From Candida dubliniensis CD36 (Eukaryota > Ascomycota > Pichiomycetes > Serinales > Debaryomycetaceae), in the NCBI RefSeq assembly GCF_000026945.1, contig NC_012862.1, positions 1,046,501-1,110,500 of the forward strand: a DNA stretch of 64,000 nucleotides, given 5' to 3'. Every line of letters begins with the position of its first letter. The first letter of the stretch is position 1. The notes under the pieces were generated by a model. It saw nothing but the letters and a program-made list of their open reading frames with translations, was not told the DNA's origin and made no database searches. This document shows, piece by piece, positions 49,743 to 61,066 of the stretch. The translations under genes and the position numbers were made by a program.

Positions 49743-52700
49743 ATGAGTACTACTTCAAACACGTCTTTATCGCAACAGCTAGACGAGAAACCATGGGTGG
49801 ATGTACTGGACGATTCATCAGTTCAAGAATATCAAGGTTTTGATGCTACTGCTAGCCACAATATTCAAGATTTAGCCAGAAAGTTGACACATGATTCAAC
49901 AAAAGGTGATCACCATGCTGCAAACAATTTAGCTAGATATTTGAGTCACATGTCTGACATTCCTGGTGTTAGTCCATTTAACGGCAATATAAATCATGAA
50001 CAATTGGATCCAGATTCCGAAAACTTCAATGCCAAATATTGGGTGAAAAACTTGAAAAAATTATTTGATTCCGATTCTGAGTATTATAAGCCTTCCAAAT
50101 TAGGAGTTGCCTATAGAAATTTAAGAGCTTTTGGTGTTGCTAATGACTCTGATTATCAACCGACTGTGACTAACGCTCTTTGGAAATTTACCACTGAAGC
50201 AATCAACAAATTGAAAAAGCCAGACGATTCAAAATATTTTGATATTTTGAAATCAATGGATGCTATCATGAGACCTGGAGAACTTACTGTTGTTTTGGGT
50301 AGACCTGGCGCCGGTTGTTCGACTTTATTAAAAACTATTTCTGCCAACACTTATGGTTTCAACATTGGTAAAGAATCTCACATCACCTATGATGGGTTGA
50401 CTCCAAAAGATATCGAAAGTAATTATCGTGGTGACGTTATTTATTCCGCTGAAACCGATTATCATTTCCCTCATTTGAGTGTTGGAGATACTTTGGAATT
50501 TGCCGCTAGATTGAGAACCCCACAAAATAGAGGTGAAGGTATCGACAGGGAAACTTATGCCAAACATATGGCTAATGTTTATATGGCCACCTATGGGTTA
50601 TCCCACACAAGAAATACTAAGGTTGGTAATGATTTTGTCCGTGGTGTTTCTGGTGGTGAAAGGAAAAGAGTGTCAATTGCTGAAGCTTCGTTAAGTGGTG
50701 CTAATATCCAATGTTGGGATAATGCCACTAGAGGGTTAGATTCTGCTACTGCTTTGGAATTCATTAGAGCTTTGAAAACATCAGCAGTTATTTTAGACAC
50801 AACACCCTTGATTGCTATTTATCAATGTTCGCAAGATGCCTATGATTTGTTTGATAACGTTGTTGTTTTATACGAAGGTCACCAAATCTTCTTTGGTAGG
50901 GCTTCCAAAGCCAAAGAATATTTTGAAAAAATGGGTTGGAAATGTCCTCAAAGACAAACCACTGCTGATTTTTTGACTTCATTAACTAATCCAGCTGAAA
51001 GAGAACCATTACCAGGTTATGAAGATAAAGTACCAAGAACTGCCCAAGAATTTGAAGTCTATTGGAAAAACTCTCCAGAATATGCTGCATTAGTAGGAGA
51101 AATCGACAACCATTTGATTGAATGTGAAAAATCAAATACTAAATCTTATTACCATGAAACTCATGTTGCTAAACAGTCCAACAACACAAGGCCTAGTTCC
51201 CCATATACTGTTTCATTCTTCATGCAAGTCAGATATGTTATGGCTAGAAATTTTCTTCGTATGAAAGGTGATCCATCTATTCCCTTGGTTTCAATTTTGA
51301 CACAGTTGGTAATGGGTCTTATTTTGGCCTCAGTATTTTTCAACCTTAGGAAAAGTACCGACACCTTTTATTTCCGAGGTGGAGCACTTTTCTTTTCAGT
51401 ATTGTTTAATGCTTTTTCTTCACTTTTGGAAATATTATCGCTTTATGAAGCTAGACCAATTGTGGAAAAACATAGGAAATATGCCCTTTATCGTCCTTCT
51501 GCTGATGCATTAGCTAGTATCATCAGTGAATTGCCTGTCAAGTTACTCATGACCATGTCATTCAATATAGTTTATTATTTCATGGTCAACCTTAGAAGAA
51601 CCCCAGGAAATTTCTTCTTTTATTGGTTAATGTGTGCATTGTGCACTTTGGTGATGTCTCATTTGTTCCGATCCATTGGTGCTGTCACAACTACTATTGC
51701 TACTGCCATGTCAATTTCCACAGTATTTTTATTGGCCATGATCATTTATGCTGGGTTCGTTCTTCCTATTCCTTACATATTAGGATGGTCCAAATGGATA
51801 AGATACATCAATCCCGTGACATATATTTTCGAATCACTTATGGTTAATGAATTCCATGGTCGTGAATTCAAATGTGGACAATATATTCCTAGTGGACCTG
51901 GTTATGAAAGTCTCTCTGTTGAAAATAAAGTTTGTACAACAGTTGGATCCACTCCTGGGAGTACAGTTGTTCAAGGTACCGAATATATAAAATTGGCTTA
52001 TCAATTTTATTCTTCACACAAATGGAGAAACTTTGGGATTACGGTTGCATTTGCTGTATTCTTTTTAGGAGTTTATGTTGCCTTAACTGAATTCAATAAA
52101 GGTGCCATGCAAAAGGGGGAAATTGTTTTATTCCTTAGAGGGTCGTTGAAAAAACATAAAAGAAAAACAGCTGCTTCTAACAAGGGAGATATTGAAGCTG
52201 GTCCTGTTTCTGGGAAACTTGATTATCAAGATGAAGCTGAAGCTGTTAGTAATGAAAAGTTTACAGAAAAGGGCAGCACTGGAAGTGTTGATTTCCCAGA
52301 AAATCGAGAAATATTTTTCTGGAAAGATTTGACCTATCAAGTGAAAATTAAGAAAGAAGATCGTGTTATTTTAGATCATGTTGATGGATGGGTCAAACCT
52401 GGTCAAATCACTGCATTGATGGGAGCATCGGGTGCTGGTAAGACCACATTGTTGAATTGTTTATCAGAAAGAGTCACTACTGGTGTTATTACTGATGGTG
52501 AAAGATTGGTTAATGGTCATGCTTTGGATTCTTCATTCCAAAGATCAATTGGTTATGTCCAACAACAAGATGTTCATTTGGAAACTACCACTGTCAGAGA
52601 AGCATTACAATTTTCTGCTTACTTGAGACAATCCAAGAAGATCTCTAAAAAGGAAAAAGACGATTATGTTGATTATGTTATTGATTTATTGGAAATGACT

Positions 52701-54245
52701 GATTATGCTGATGCCTTGGTTGGTGTTGCTGGTGAAGGTTTGAATGTTGAACAAAGGAAAAGATTGACTATTGGCGTTGAATTAGTTGCCAAACCCAAAT
52801 TGTTATTATTTTTAGATGAACCAACTTCAGGGTTAGATTCACAAACTGCATGGTCAATTTGTAAATTGATGAGAAAATTAGCTGACCATGGACAAGCCAT
52901 TTTATGTACCATCCATCAACCATCAGCACTTATTATGGCTGAATTTGATAGACTTTTGTTTTTACAAAAAGGTGGTAGAACAGCTTATTTTGGTGAATTA
53001 GGAGAAAATTGTCAAACTATGATCAATTATTTTGAAAAATACGGTGCTGATCCATGTCCTGAAGAAGCCAACCCAGCAGAATGGATGTTACAAGTTGTTG
53101 GTGCTGCACCAGGATCTCATTCTAAGCAAGATTATTTTGAAGTTTGGAGAAACTCCAGTGAATATCAAGCTGTTAAAGATGAAATCAGTAGAATGGAAGT
53201 TGAATTATCGAAATTACCAAGAGATAATGATCCAGAGGCACTTTTGAAATATGCTGCACCACTTTGGAAACAATACTTGTTAGTCAGTTGGAGAACTATT
53301 GTTCAAGATTGGAGATCACCAGGATATATTTATTCCAAGATTTTTTTGGTTGTTTCATCATCATTGTTTATTGGGTTTTCATTTTTCAAATCGAAGAATA
53401 ACCTTCAAGGTTTACAAAGTCAAATGTTGGCGGTATTTATGTTTTTTATTCCATTTACTACATTTATTGATCAAATGTTACCTTATTTTGTTAAACATAG
53501 AGCTGTCTATGAAGTAAGAGAAGCACCATCAAGAACTTTTAGTTGGTTTGCATTCATTGCCGGTCAGATCACTTCAGAAATTCCATTTCAAATTGTTGTT
53601 GGTACCATTTCATATTTCTGTTGGTACTACCCTGTTGGGTTATATGCTAATGCTGAGCCCACTGATTCAGTTAATTCTCGTGGAGTTTTAATGTGGATGT
53701 TATTGACAGCATTTTATGTTTACACATCAACTATGGGACAATTGGCAATCTCCTTTAATGAATTGATTGATAATGCTGCCAGTTTGGCAACAACTTTATT
53801 CACGTTGTGTTTAATGTTTTGTGGGGTTTTGGCTGGTCCGGATGTGATTCCTGGTTTTTGGATTTTCATGTACAGATGTAATCCATTCACTTATTTGATT
53901 CAAGCCATTCTTTCTACTGGATTAGCTAATGCAAAAGTTACTTGTGCACCAAGAGAATTGGTTACATTAAAACCACCAATGGGAGAAACTTGTTCTTCAT
54001 TTATTGGTCCTTATACAAAAGCTGCTGGTGGATATTTTTCAACAAATAGTGATGGTACTTGTTCAGTATGCAGAATCGATTCAACCAATCAATTTTTGGA
54101 ATCCATCAATGCTATGTTTAGTCAAAGATGGAGAAATTTTGGTATTTTTGTTGCCTTTATTGCTATCAACATTATTCTTACTATTTTCTTTTACTGGTTG
54201 GCCAAAGTTCCAAAAGGTAATAGAGAAAAGAAGTTGAAAAAATAA
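49743..54245 (+). CDS. CDR2: PDR-type ABC multidrug transporter Cdr2
   Basis: A 1500-residue full-size PDR-subfamily transporter of the plasma membrane, which exports azoles, other drugs and phospholipids. The order is NBD1-TMD1-NBD2-TMD2. NBD1 has the degenerate Walker A GRPGAGCSTLL with Cys192 in place of Lys, the signature VSGGERKRVSIAE and the Walker B NIQCWDNATRGLDS. NBD2 has a standard Walker A GASGAGKTTLL (Lys900) and LLLFLDEPTSGLDS, but its signature is LNVEQRKRLTIGVEL. Each TMD has six helices. The first TMD (FFNLRKSTDTFYFRGGALFF) follows Cdr2, not Cdr1, and the gene carries the expected DRE. Codon 22 is CTG at a position that is Ser in C. albicans Cdr2 as I recall it. The protein differs from that sequence at scattered sites, supporting a sister species. 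Confidence 0.96.
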   Translation: MSTTSNTSLSQQLDEKPWVDVLDDSSVQEYQGFDATASHNIQDLARKLTHDSTKGDHHAANNLARYLSHMSDIPGVSPFNGNINHEQLDPDSENFNAKYWVKNLKKLFDSDSEYYKPSKLGVAYRNLRAFGVANDSDYQPTVTNALWKFTTEAINKLKKPDDSKYFDILKSMDAIMRPGELTVVLGRPGAGCSTLLKTISANTYGFNIGKESHITYDGLTPKDIESNYRGDVIYSAETDYHFPHLSVGDTLEFAARLRTPQNRGEGIDRETYAKHMANVYMATYGLSHTRNTKVGNDFVRGVSGGERKRVSIAEASLSGANIQCWDNATRGLDSATALEFIRALKTSAVILDTTPLIAIYQCSQDAYDLFDNVVVLYEGHQIFFGRASKAKEYFEKMGWKCPQRQTTADFLTSLTNPAEREPLPGYEDKVPRTAQEFEVYWKNSPEYAALVGEIDNHLIECEKSNTKSYYHETHVAKQSNNTRPSSPYTVSFFMQVRYVMARNFLRMKGDPSIPLVSILTQLVMGLILASVFFNLRKSTDTFYFRGGALFFSVLFNAFSSLLEILSLYEARPIVEKHRKYALYRPSADALASIISELPVKLLMTMSFNIVYYFMVNLRRTPGNFFFYWLMCALCTLVMSHLFRSIGAVTTTIATAMSISTVFLLAMIIYAGFVLPIPYILGWSKWIRYINPVTYIFESLMVNEFHGREFKCGQYIPSGPGYESLSVENKVCTTVGSTPGSTVVQGTEYIKLAYQFYSSHKWRNFGITVAFAVFFLGVYVALTEFNKGAMQKGEIVLFLRGSLKKHKRKTAASNKGDIEAGPVSGKLDYQDEAEAVSNEKFTEKGSTGSVDFPENREIFFWKDLTYQVKIKKEDRVILDHVDGWVKPGQITALMGASGAGKTTLLNCLSERVTTGVITDGERLVNGHALDSSFQRSIGYVQQQDVHLETTTVREALQFSAYLRQSKKISKKEKDDYVDYVIDLLEMTDYADALVGVAGEGLNVEQRKRLTIGVELVAKPKLLLFLDEPTSGLDSQTAWSICKLMRKLADHGQAILCTIHQPSALIMAEFDRLLFLQKGGRTAYFGELGENCQTMINYFEKYGADPCPEEANPAEWMLQVVGAAPGSHSKQDYFEVWRNSSEYQAVKDEISRMEVELSKLPRDNDPEALLKYAAPLWKQYLLVSWRTIVQDWRSPGYIYSKIFLVVSSSLFIGFSFFKSKNNLQGLQSQMLAVFMFFIPFTTFIDQMLPYFVKHRAVYEVREAPSRTFSWFAFIAGQITSEIPFQIVVGTISYFCWYYPVGLYANAEPTDSVNSRGVLMWMLLTAFYVYTSTMGQLAISFNELIDNAASLATTLFTLCLMFCGVLAGPDVIPGFWIFMYRCNPFTYLIQAILSTGLANAKVTCAPRELVTLKPPMGETCSSFIGPYTKAAGGYFSTNSDGTCSVCRIDSTNQFLESINAMFSQRWRNFGIFVAFIAINIILTIFFYWLAKVPKGNREKKLKK

Positions 54246-54558
54246 GGCATACCAGGAGGAGGAGGTGTGGGTGTATTTTATTTATACGTTACTTGTGATT
54301 GATTTATTGTTATACATTATTTAGAAATATATATATATATATATACATATTCATTTATAAACTGTATTGGTAGTTAGCCATCAATTGTAGTATTGATATA
54401 CATTTGTCTTTTGTGTTGGGATATTGGTAGCACCTCCACCTCATCTCATTGTAAAAACCCAAAACTTCAAAAAAAAAAAAAAAAAAAAAAAGAAAACTCC
54501 AATGTTTTAATTTCTTCTCTCTAATCTATCAATCAACAATAATAACAACAACACTATC
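54246..54558. other. intergenic, CDR2 downstream / NOP14 upstream
   Basis: 313 bases with an (AT)n tract at about 54330-54345 and an A-run at about 54470-54491. It contains the CDR2 3' UTR and NOP14 promoter. Confidence 0.6.
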
Positions 54559-57057
54559 ATGGCGGGGTCACAGTTAAAACAACTTAAGGCCGCCCTTAAA
54601 GACAAGGGATTAATTGGTCAAACCAATGTTTCTCAGAAAAAGAAACAAAAGAAGAAAAATTCACAATCCACCAATAATAATAAAAGTTTTAATCGAGATG
54701 AAAAATTACAACAATTAAAAGAAATTCGTGATCAATTTAATAAATTTGATCAAAAAATCAATCGATCAAAACATGATATTTCAATTATTCATCAAGGTAA
54801 ATTTGTTAAAGTTGGATCAAAACAACATAATTCACTGGCTATTAAAAATGGTAATATTCAAAGACAAATGAAAATGCAATATGATTTAGAAAAATTCCAA
54901 CATGGAAAAACTGGAGGGATATTAGATAAACGATTTGGTGAAAATGATTCTCATTTAACCAAAGAAGAGAAAATGTTAGCAAGATTTACTAAAGAACGAC
55001 AATCGGCGGCATCAAGTAAAAAAAGAAGTGTTTTCAGTCTAGCAAGTGATGATGAACAAGATGAAAGTGAAGAAGATGAAGATGATGATGGTGGGTTTAT
55101 GTTGACTCATGGAGGGAATACGTTATCTTTAGATGATGAAGAAACTATCAATTATGTCGACGAAGATTCATTACAACCACCAAAGAAAAAAAGTAAAAAT
55201 GAAGTTATGAAAGAAATTATTGCTAAATCGAAATTTTATAAACAGCAAAGACAAAAAGAATTTGCCAAAACTCAGGATCAAATTGATGAATTAGATGAAG
55301 ATTTTGGTGATGTTATGGATGATTTAAGAAATGTTCAACTGCAAATTTCCAAAAACAATACCAAGGATGGTGGCAGTGGAGGAAGTACTAATGGAGGTTT
55401 TTCAACTAAAACACCTGAACAAATTGAATATGATAATAAAGTAAGAGAATTAACCTATGATAGAAGAGCTGTTCCTGCTGAAAGAACGAAAACTGATGAA
55501 GAAATACGTAAAGAACATGAAGATAAAATGAAAAAATTAGAAGCTGATAGATTAAAGAGAATGGAAGGATTTATTGATGATGATAGAGAAACTCAAGGTG
55601 ATGATTTGGATAATGATTTTTGGGCTGGTAGTGATAATGATAGTGATGGAAATGAAGCTGATGGATTTACAATTAAGAACTCTGACCACCATGAAAGTGA
55701 TAGTGAAAAAGAAGAACAAGACCAAAACCAAGACGAATCTCATAAAAGAGAAGTTAAATCTCAAAAAATCACTAATGTAATCATGCCATTTACAATTGAA
55801 GAATTTATACAAGAAATGTCGAATGTTGATCCAATTAAACAACCAGAATATGTTAAGAGAATATGTGAAACTTATAAACCAAGTTTAGCTGAAGGGAATA
55901 AAGAGAAAATGAGTAATTTTGTTGGTGTTTTATTTGAATATATTTTACATGTTGCCAATCAATATCAAGATTTTGAACCATTTGTGAAAATATTAAGAAA
56001 ATTAGCAGAATCATCAACGTCCAAAACAGCTACAAACTACAATGAATCATTAGTTCAACGAGTTCGTGAACATATTAAACACATTCAATCAAGGATTGAT
56101 AAACAATTGACTCCAGGAGATTTAGTGTTTTTTGCCATAATTGCGTATTTATTTTCTTCTTCAGATCATTATCATATTGTTATCACACCAAGTTTGATTT
56201 TAATGAATCAAATACTAAGTAATATAATTTATCATCCGAAAACTGTGACTGATATTGCTCATGGTGTTTATTTAATCGATGTTTTATTAATGTATCAACG
56301 TTTTGCTAAAAGATTTGATCCTGAAATCATTAATTTTATAGAACATGCATTATTTATGATGATTCCAGAAATTGATAAAATGAATACTTCAAAATTATTG
56401 TCGATTTCCCCTACAGCAGGGAATATAACCCTACAATTTGCAATGAACAAATCAGAAAAAATATGTTCATTAGAAGAATCAACGTTATCAATTAAACAAT
56501 TATATGATGAAGAAAATTTAAATAAATCTTGTTTAATCAGTAAATTGATTCAGTTAATGGATAAATGTGTTACATTATGGAAGGAAAAATCCAGTTTAAT
56601 TGAAATTCTTGAATCATTTATTAGTATCTTAAAACATATCACCAAATATAATGCCATTGTGACTGGTCCAATATTAACTAAATTCACAAGATTATATGCT
56701 AATTTAGTCAAAGATCGTAAACCATTGACATTACAACATCATAAAGCCATTGCTATTGCCACTTATGCACCTAAATTTGAAGAAAATTTCAACCCTGATA
56801 AGAAATCTTATGATATTAATAGAGAACGTCAAGAATTAAATAAAGTTAAACATGAATTGAAAAAAGAAAAGAAGGCAGCACTTAAAGATATTCGTCAAGA
56901 AAATAAATTCATTGCTCGTGAACAAATATCAGAAAAGAAGAGAATGTATGAAGATTATCATAAAAAGATGGCCAATATTGTTAATTCAATTCAATCAGAA
57001 GAAGGCGCTGAAAAAAATCAATATGAAAGAGAAAGAAAACAAAGGAAAAGAAGATAA
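54559..57057 (+). CDS. NOP14: Nop14, small-subunit processome protein
   Basis: An 832-residue nucleolar protein of the SSU processome, needed for 18S rRNA processing and 40S assembly with Noc4, Emg1 and Enp2. The N-terminus MAGSQLKQLKAALKDKG and the lysine-rich KKKQKKKN stretch are typical. The block FDKRFGEND (here LDKRFGEND) with EEKMLARFTKERQ, an acidic region EDEDDDGGFM, and DEEIRKEHEDKMKKLEADRLKRM follow in the family order. The C-terminal half is helical and ends in a basic tail RERKQRKRR, a likely nucleolar signal. The length is close to S. cerevisiae Nop14 (810). Confidence 0.95.
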   Translation: MAGSQLKQLKAALKDKGLIGQTNVSQKKKQKKKNSQSTNNNKSFNRDEKLQQLKEIRDQFNKFDQKINRSKHDISIIHQGKFVKVGSKQHNSLAIKNGNIQRQMKMQYDLEKFQHGKTGGILDKRFGENDSHLTKEEKMLARFTKERQSAASSKKRSVFSLASDDEQDESEEDEDDDGGFMLTHGGNTLSLDDEETINYVDEDSLQPPKKKSKNEVMKEIIAKSKFYKQQRQKEFAKTQDQIDELDEDFGDVMDDLRNVQLQISKNNTKDGGSGGSTNGGFSTKTPEQIEYDNKVRELTYDRRAVPAERTKTDEEIRKEHEDKMKKLEADRLKRMEGFIDDDRETQGDDLDNDFWAGSDNDSDGNEADGFTIKNSDHHESDSEKEEQDQNQDESHKREVKSQKITNVIMPFTIEEFIQEMSNVDPIKQPEYVKRICETYKPSLAEGNKEKMSNFVGVLFEYILHVANQYQDFEPFVKILRKLAESSTSKTATNYNESLVQRVREHIKHIQSRIDKQLTPGDLVFFAIIAYLFSSSDHYHIVITPSLILMNQILSNIIYHPKTVTDIAHGVYLIDVLLMYQRFAKRFDPEIINFIEHALFMMIPEIDKMNTSKLLSISPTAGNITLQFAMNKSEKICSLEESTLSIKQLYDEENLNKSCLISKLIQLMDKCVTLWKEKSSLIEILESFISILKHITKYNAIVTGPILTKFTRLYANLVKDRKPLTLQHHKAIAIATYAPKFEENFNPDKKSYDINRERQELNKVKHELKKEKKAALKDIRQENKFIAREQISEKKRMYEDYHKKMANIVNSIQSEEGAEKNQYERERKQRKRR

Positions 57058-58282
57058 ATAGTTGCAATAGGGATATATATATAGATTTATAATTATAACT
57101 GTATTTTGTTTAAGCTATGTATGTTCCAATTTGTGAAGAGTGGGTTGTACAGTTCCAAACCCGATCATCTTTTGTTGTTATTACCAGTTCTATAGATTGG
57201 AAAAATCAAAATAGTGTGGAATGAAGAATCTGACCATGTTAGTGACCTCGAGAAATGGAGGGGGTGGTGGTGGTGGTGGGGCATTTATGCAACTTTGGTT
57301 AACACATCCCTTATTTGTCGGTTGCCCCCTAACAAAAAGTAATGAGAGAATTACACACACACAAAATGAGTGTGTTTAAATAATCTCTTCATGTAATAGC
57401 AATCTTAAGAAAACAAGAGACACAATAAGACAATTCCTTACCCGAAGATTAGTAATAGCAACTTCTGCAATAATAATATATTACTACATCAAACGTCAAT
57501 CTCAACAATACATGTAAAACAATAAAATCTCGAGAAATTACTGACAACGATATATTTATATATATTTATATATATTAGTAAAAGAATAATAATTATTATA
57601 ATTATAATTATAAAAATAAAAAAAAAAACAGCAACGGAAGAATAAGTTACAATAAGGATAAAAACCCCAATGAGGATTAAAATGATGTGAAAATCGATGG
57701 AGTAAAGATTAAATATATAATGTTAAAACAAAAATTGGAAAAAAAAAAATAACGGGGAATACTCTTTCAAAAAACCATTGCAATTATGAAGACAAATAAA
57801 CTGAACACACACAAGTAAACAAATAATTTTTAAAAAGGTACCTCAGCACAGCAAGATACTCTTCACAATTATCATATTTGTTAAGTTGTAAAGATAACTT
57901 CCATAAAAAAAAAAAAAGAATTTCCTTTAAAACTTTTTAACCATATTGAAGTTCTGTATCTTTTGTTGTAGATTAATTATCCCATAAAAACATAAAATGG
58001 TCGAAAAAATGATAGAAATTACAAAATAAAAATGAAGATATAAAAAAAAAACAAATAATTATGATGGCAATGGATGTTGTTAATGGTTGTGATGATTTAA
58101 TTGTAGGACTAAGTAATGATTTGTAATTGAAAATAAGTCAAACATTTAACTCTTGGTGTATAATACTTATAACACCTTTGCTGTTTATATTTGTATATAG
58201 CTTTTCTTTAAAATTTTTTTTTGGGGGAATCTTTTTAAAACAAATAAATTAGTATTGGTATAGGGATTTTCAAAACCAAATC
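57058..58282. other. convergent 3' region, NOP14 / NCE102
   Basis: 1225 AT-rich bases between convergent stops. Notable are a GGT/G-rich stretch at about 57258-57280, a TATATTTATATATATTTATATATATT stretch near 57549-57575 and an ATTATAATTATAATTATAA palindromic run near 57593-57613. It presumably holds two long 3' UTRs; no ORF or RNA gene is recognised. Confidence 0.5.
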
Positions 58283-58795
58283 TTAAACTTGGGACATGGT
58301 TGGGACACCAGTTCTTGGAGCTGGTCTAGAAGAGTGACCAAATAAACCACCTTTGGAAAGAGAAATGGCACTGAAAATAGCAGAAGCAATAAAGATAAAT
58401 GTGGAAAAGTACAAGAAAGCAGTTGAAGCTTGAGCTTTTCTACATCTTGCACTAGAACCTTGAGTAATATTGTTGTCAAAAACGTAATCTTCGTTAGAAC
58501 AACTATGAGCTCTAATACCAGCAGCAATGGCTGTAGCAGCAGCAAAAGTGAAAACAAAGTTTAAGAAGTCAAACAAAAATAAAACTACTGGCCAGGCAAA
58601 TGCTGCAATGAAATAAGCAAACACCCCGTATATGGATGAAGTCAAAAGACCAAAAGCTGCAGCAAATACAGCAAAATTGACTTGTGGATTATGTTGAGTA
58701 ATGGTGGTGGCAGCAAGGGAACCAGTCAACCCCAAGGCAATGACTAAAAAGACAAAGTTGAATGCTCTTAAAATAACGTCTCCAATAGCTAACAT
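58283..58795 (-). CDS. NCE102: Nce102, MARVEL-domain eisosome/plasma-membrane protein
   Basis: A 170-residue tetraspan MARVEL protein that in yeast organises the eisosome membrane compartment (MCC) and senses sphingolipids. The start MLAIGDVILRAFNFVFLVIALGL is that of Nce102. Four membrane segments are visible at about residues 8-30, 40-62, 70-95 and 125-147, with the loop RAHSCSNEDYVFDNNITQGSSARC between the last two. The C-terminus is short and cytosolic (RPAPRTGVPTMSQV). The open frame extends to a TTG at 58828; the ATG at 58795 gives the conserved start and length. A very long upstream region precedes it. Confidence 0.95.
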   Translation of the reverse strand: MLAIGDVILRAFNFVFLVIALGLTGSLAATTITQHNPQVNFAVFAAAFGLLTSSIYGVFAYFIAAFAWPVVLFLFDFLNFVFTFAAATAIAAGIRAHSCSNEDYVFDNNITQGSSARCRKAQASTAFLYFSTFIFIASAIFSAISLSKGGLFGHSSRPAPRTGVPTMSQV

Positions 58796-61066
58796 TATGA
58801 ATTGATTGTTTTGATATATGAAAGGCAAGAAGGAAAGAAAGAAAGAAAAGAAATAGGAAAAAAAAAAGGGGAGGAAGTGAAAAGGAAGAAAGAAGAAGAA
58901 AAGGGAACGGAAAGAAGTTATAAATATATTTTAATATAAAAGAAGAAGTAAGAAAAAAAGAAAAAGAAAATTTTAAGGAAAGTGGAAAGCAATTATATTC
59001 CTCTCCTCTATTATTAATTTATTAGTGTTGTTGTTAGGCCTGCTTCTTTCTTTCTTTCTTTCTTTCTTTTACCAATTAAAGTCACAACAACAATAAACCA
59101 AAACAGCAAAAAAAGATTCTTTAGTTAAAAAAAAAAAACCCGAATGTTTAGTAGCGTATTTGCGTTCCTGTTATGAAAGGGGTTTATTTCTAAGTAGTGT
59201 ACAGATGCCAATTTGGTTGGTAGACACTCCAAAAATCCTCCCCCCATACATAATATATTGCTCTCCAATTAACTACTACTGTACTACAACAGTGTTGTTT
59301 GATGGCTTGTTACATATATGTTTTAACAGAAGGCAAAGTAAGATATGTTTCTTAGTTGCTAAATTTTATCTCTTTCAATTGGACGAAAAAGTCTGTACTT
59401 GTCTCTCTTAATCTTTCTATCTAATCTAGAAATAAAAATTCATATTATTTTGTGGTATGTGAATTCCTGTTGATAAGGGTTTTGCTTTTTTGTTCATTGC
59501 TAAACTCCTGTAATTTTGTAGTTTTGTACACACTTTTTCTTTCTTTCTTTCTCTCTGTCTTATCCGGTCACTTAATCACCTACCTCTTCTATATTGATAG
59601 AATGTTTGTTTTGGATTCGGTCCATTCGGGTAATATTCGTCCTAATTAGGAAACATCTAATCTGAAATTTTCAAATTAGCTAAAAAAATAAAAAATAAAA
59701 AATGTGACAAAATGACACAATATGGAAAAGAAAAAACCCCGTGTAACTTTTCTTAATGATGATCAATTAGTCAACTAACTAAGTTCCATGTCAAGCTAAT
59801 TTCGACTATTTGTCCCAGATCTCTCTCAACTTTTATCATCGTCATTCTTCGCTTTTCCAAATAAATGGCTCATATATACCTTATAATATGTGCGATTTCC
59901 GGTCCGCTTCAATTTAGTCTCCTCTGCTTCAATTGAAGAAATCACCTCATCACCGTTTGTTGTTTTGGTTTCTGCCCTACATGGTGATGTGGATGAATGG
60001 TGTTTCTATGTATATGCCATTACATTATCAATGTAAATCTCATTGTTGTTGTTTCTGTTGTATTTTGTGAAATAGTTAACAATTAAAGTATGGAGAAGAG
60101 TTTTCCAATTGTTCTTAGACACAAACAAAACAAAGTGACAACAACAAGTAAAAAGCCTCGACTGATCTGTTTGAAGTTATTTTATTATTTCTACCCACAG
60201 AAGATTGCACCCTTTAGATTGGTAAGTTTAAAACAAACTCTAAGGTTTGTCTGTAGTAGTAGGAGGTCATTAGATTAAAAACCTTGTGCCAAGTTTGCCA
60301 GTATTATAGTCTATACGATCGGATCTAGTCATTCTTATCGTCAATTAGAACCCGACAAAGCCCTGCAGGGGTTGAAGAATTTAAAAACATTCTGAGCCAC
60401 TTTAACCAAGAACAATTGTTGATACTGTTTAAATATGTGTCGTTTTTTTAGAGCATAACTCATTCATATTGGGTGTGTAGATCGGTCATTAGTTTTCCCT
60501 AGCGGTTCCTTCCCTTTTCTCCGCCTTGCTCTTTATTAAAAGCGCATGACATCACTATTGTTATGAGGAAGTCAAAAAAAAAAATCATGATTTCTTATCA
60601 TCAGCAATCAATGATTCTAAATGTCATGATAAGTTTGATTTAGTGTCTTTTAATCACACAGAGATTGTTTTGTAATCCGCAATTACTTTAGAATCTATTG
60701 AGAATGGGGTCGAATTCAATTGTTGTTTCGGAGATGAGTTACATATCAAACAATAGGAATACCAAAGCCGCACTCCCCCCCCAGATCATTCTATTCTGGA
60801 TTAAAGTTTTTGAAACGAAGTTTGAAGTTTGATTTGAAACAGATATTCAAATTGTTCAATTATAATCTCTACAAAATTGACACTAATATTATTTACTTCC
60901 TAATGATTTTCAAAGAACACTTTTATGACTCTCTTGTTAATTTAAAACTATTCATGAAAAAAAGCCACCACTATAGATATTAAATATAATATGCTAGTAG
61001 ATCGAAAGGAGAAACACTTCCATTATAAAGTATAATCTACTCCATTCCCTCAAATCTTTCTTCTCT
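58796..61066. promoter_or_regulatory. NCE102: 2.3-kb upstream region of NCE102 / NAS6 downstream
   Basis: 2271 bases without a convincing gene; the open frames at 59160-59411, 59452-59649 and 60090-60278 are low quality. Features visible are purine tracts on plus at 58825-58975 (GAAAGAAA, AGAAGAAG), a (CTTT)n tract at about 59044-59070, a second pyrimidine tract near 59535-59560 and a C8 run near 60775. Most of it lies upstream of NCE102, so it probably contains its promoter. Confidence 0.45.
59044..59070. repeat. (CTTT)n tetranucleotide microsatellite
   Basis: About six tandem TTTC units, about 250 bases upstream of the NCE102 start; on that gene's strand it reads GAAA. Confidence 0.85.

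Noticed and set aside
59160..60278. Three small ORFs in the NCE102 upstream region
   Set aside because: The first begins at TTG, all are short, and their residues are biased by pyrimidine tracts; no recognisable domain.
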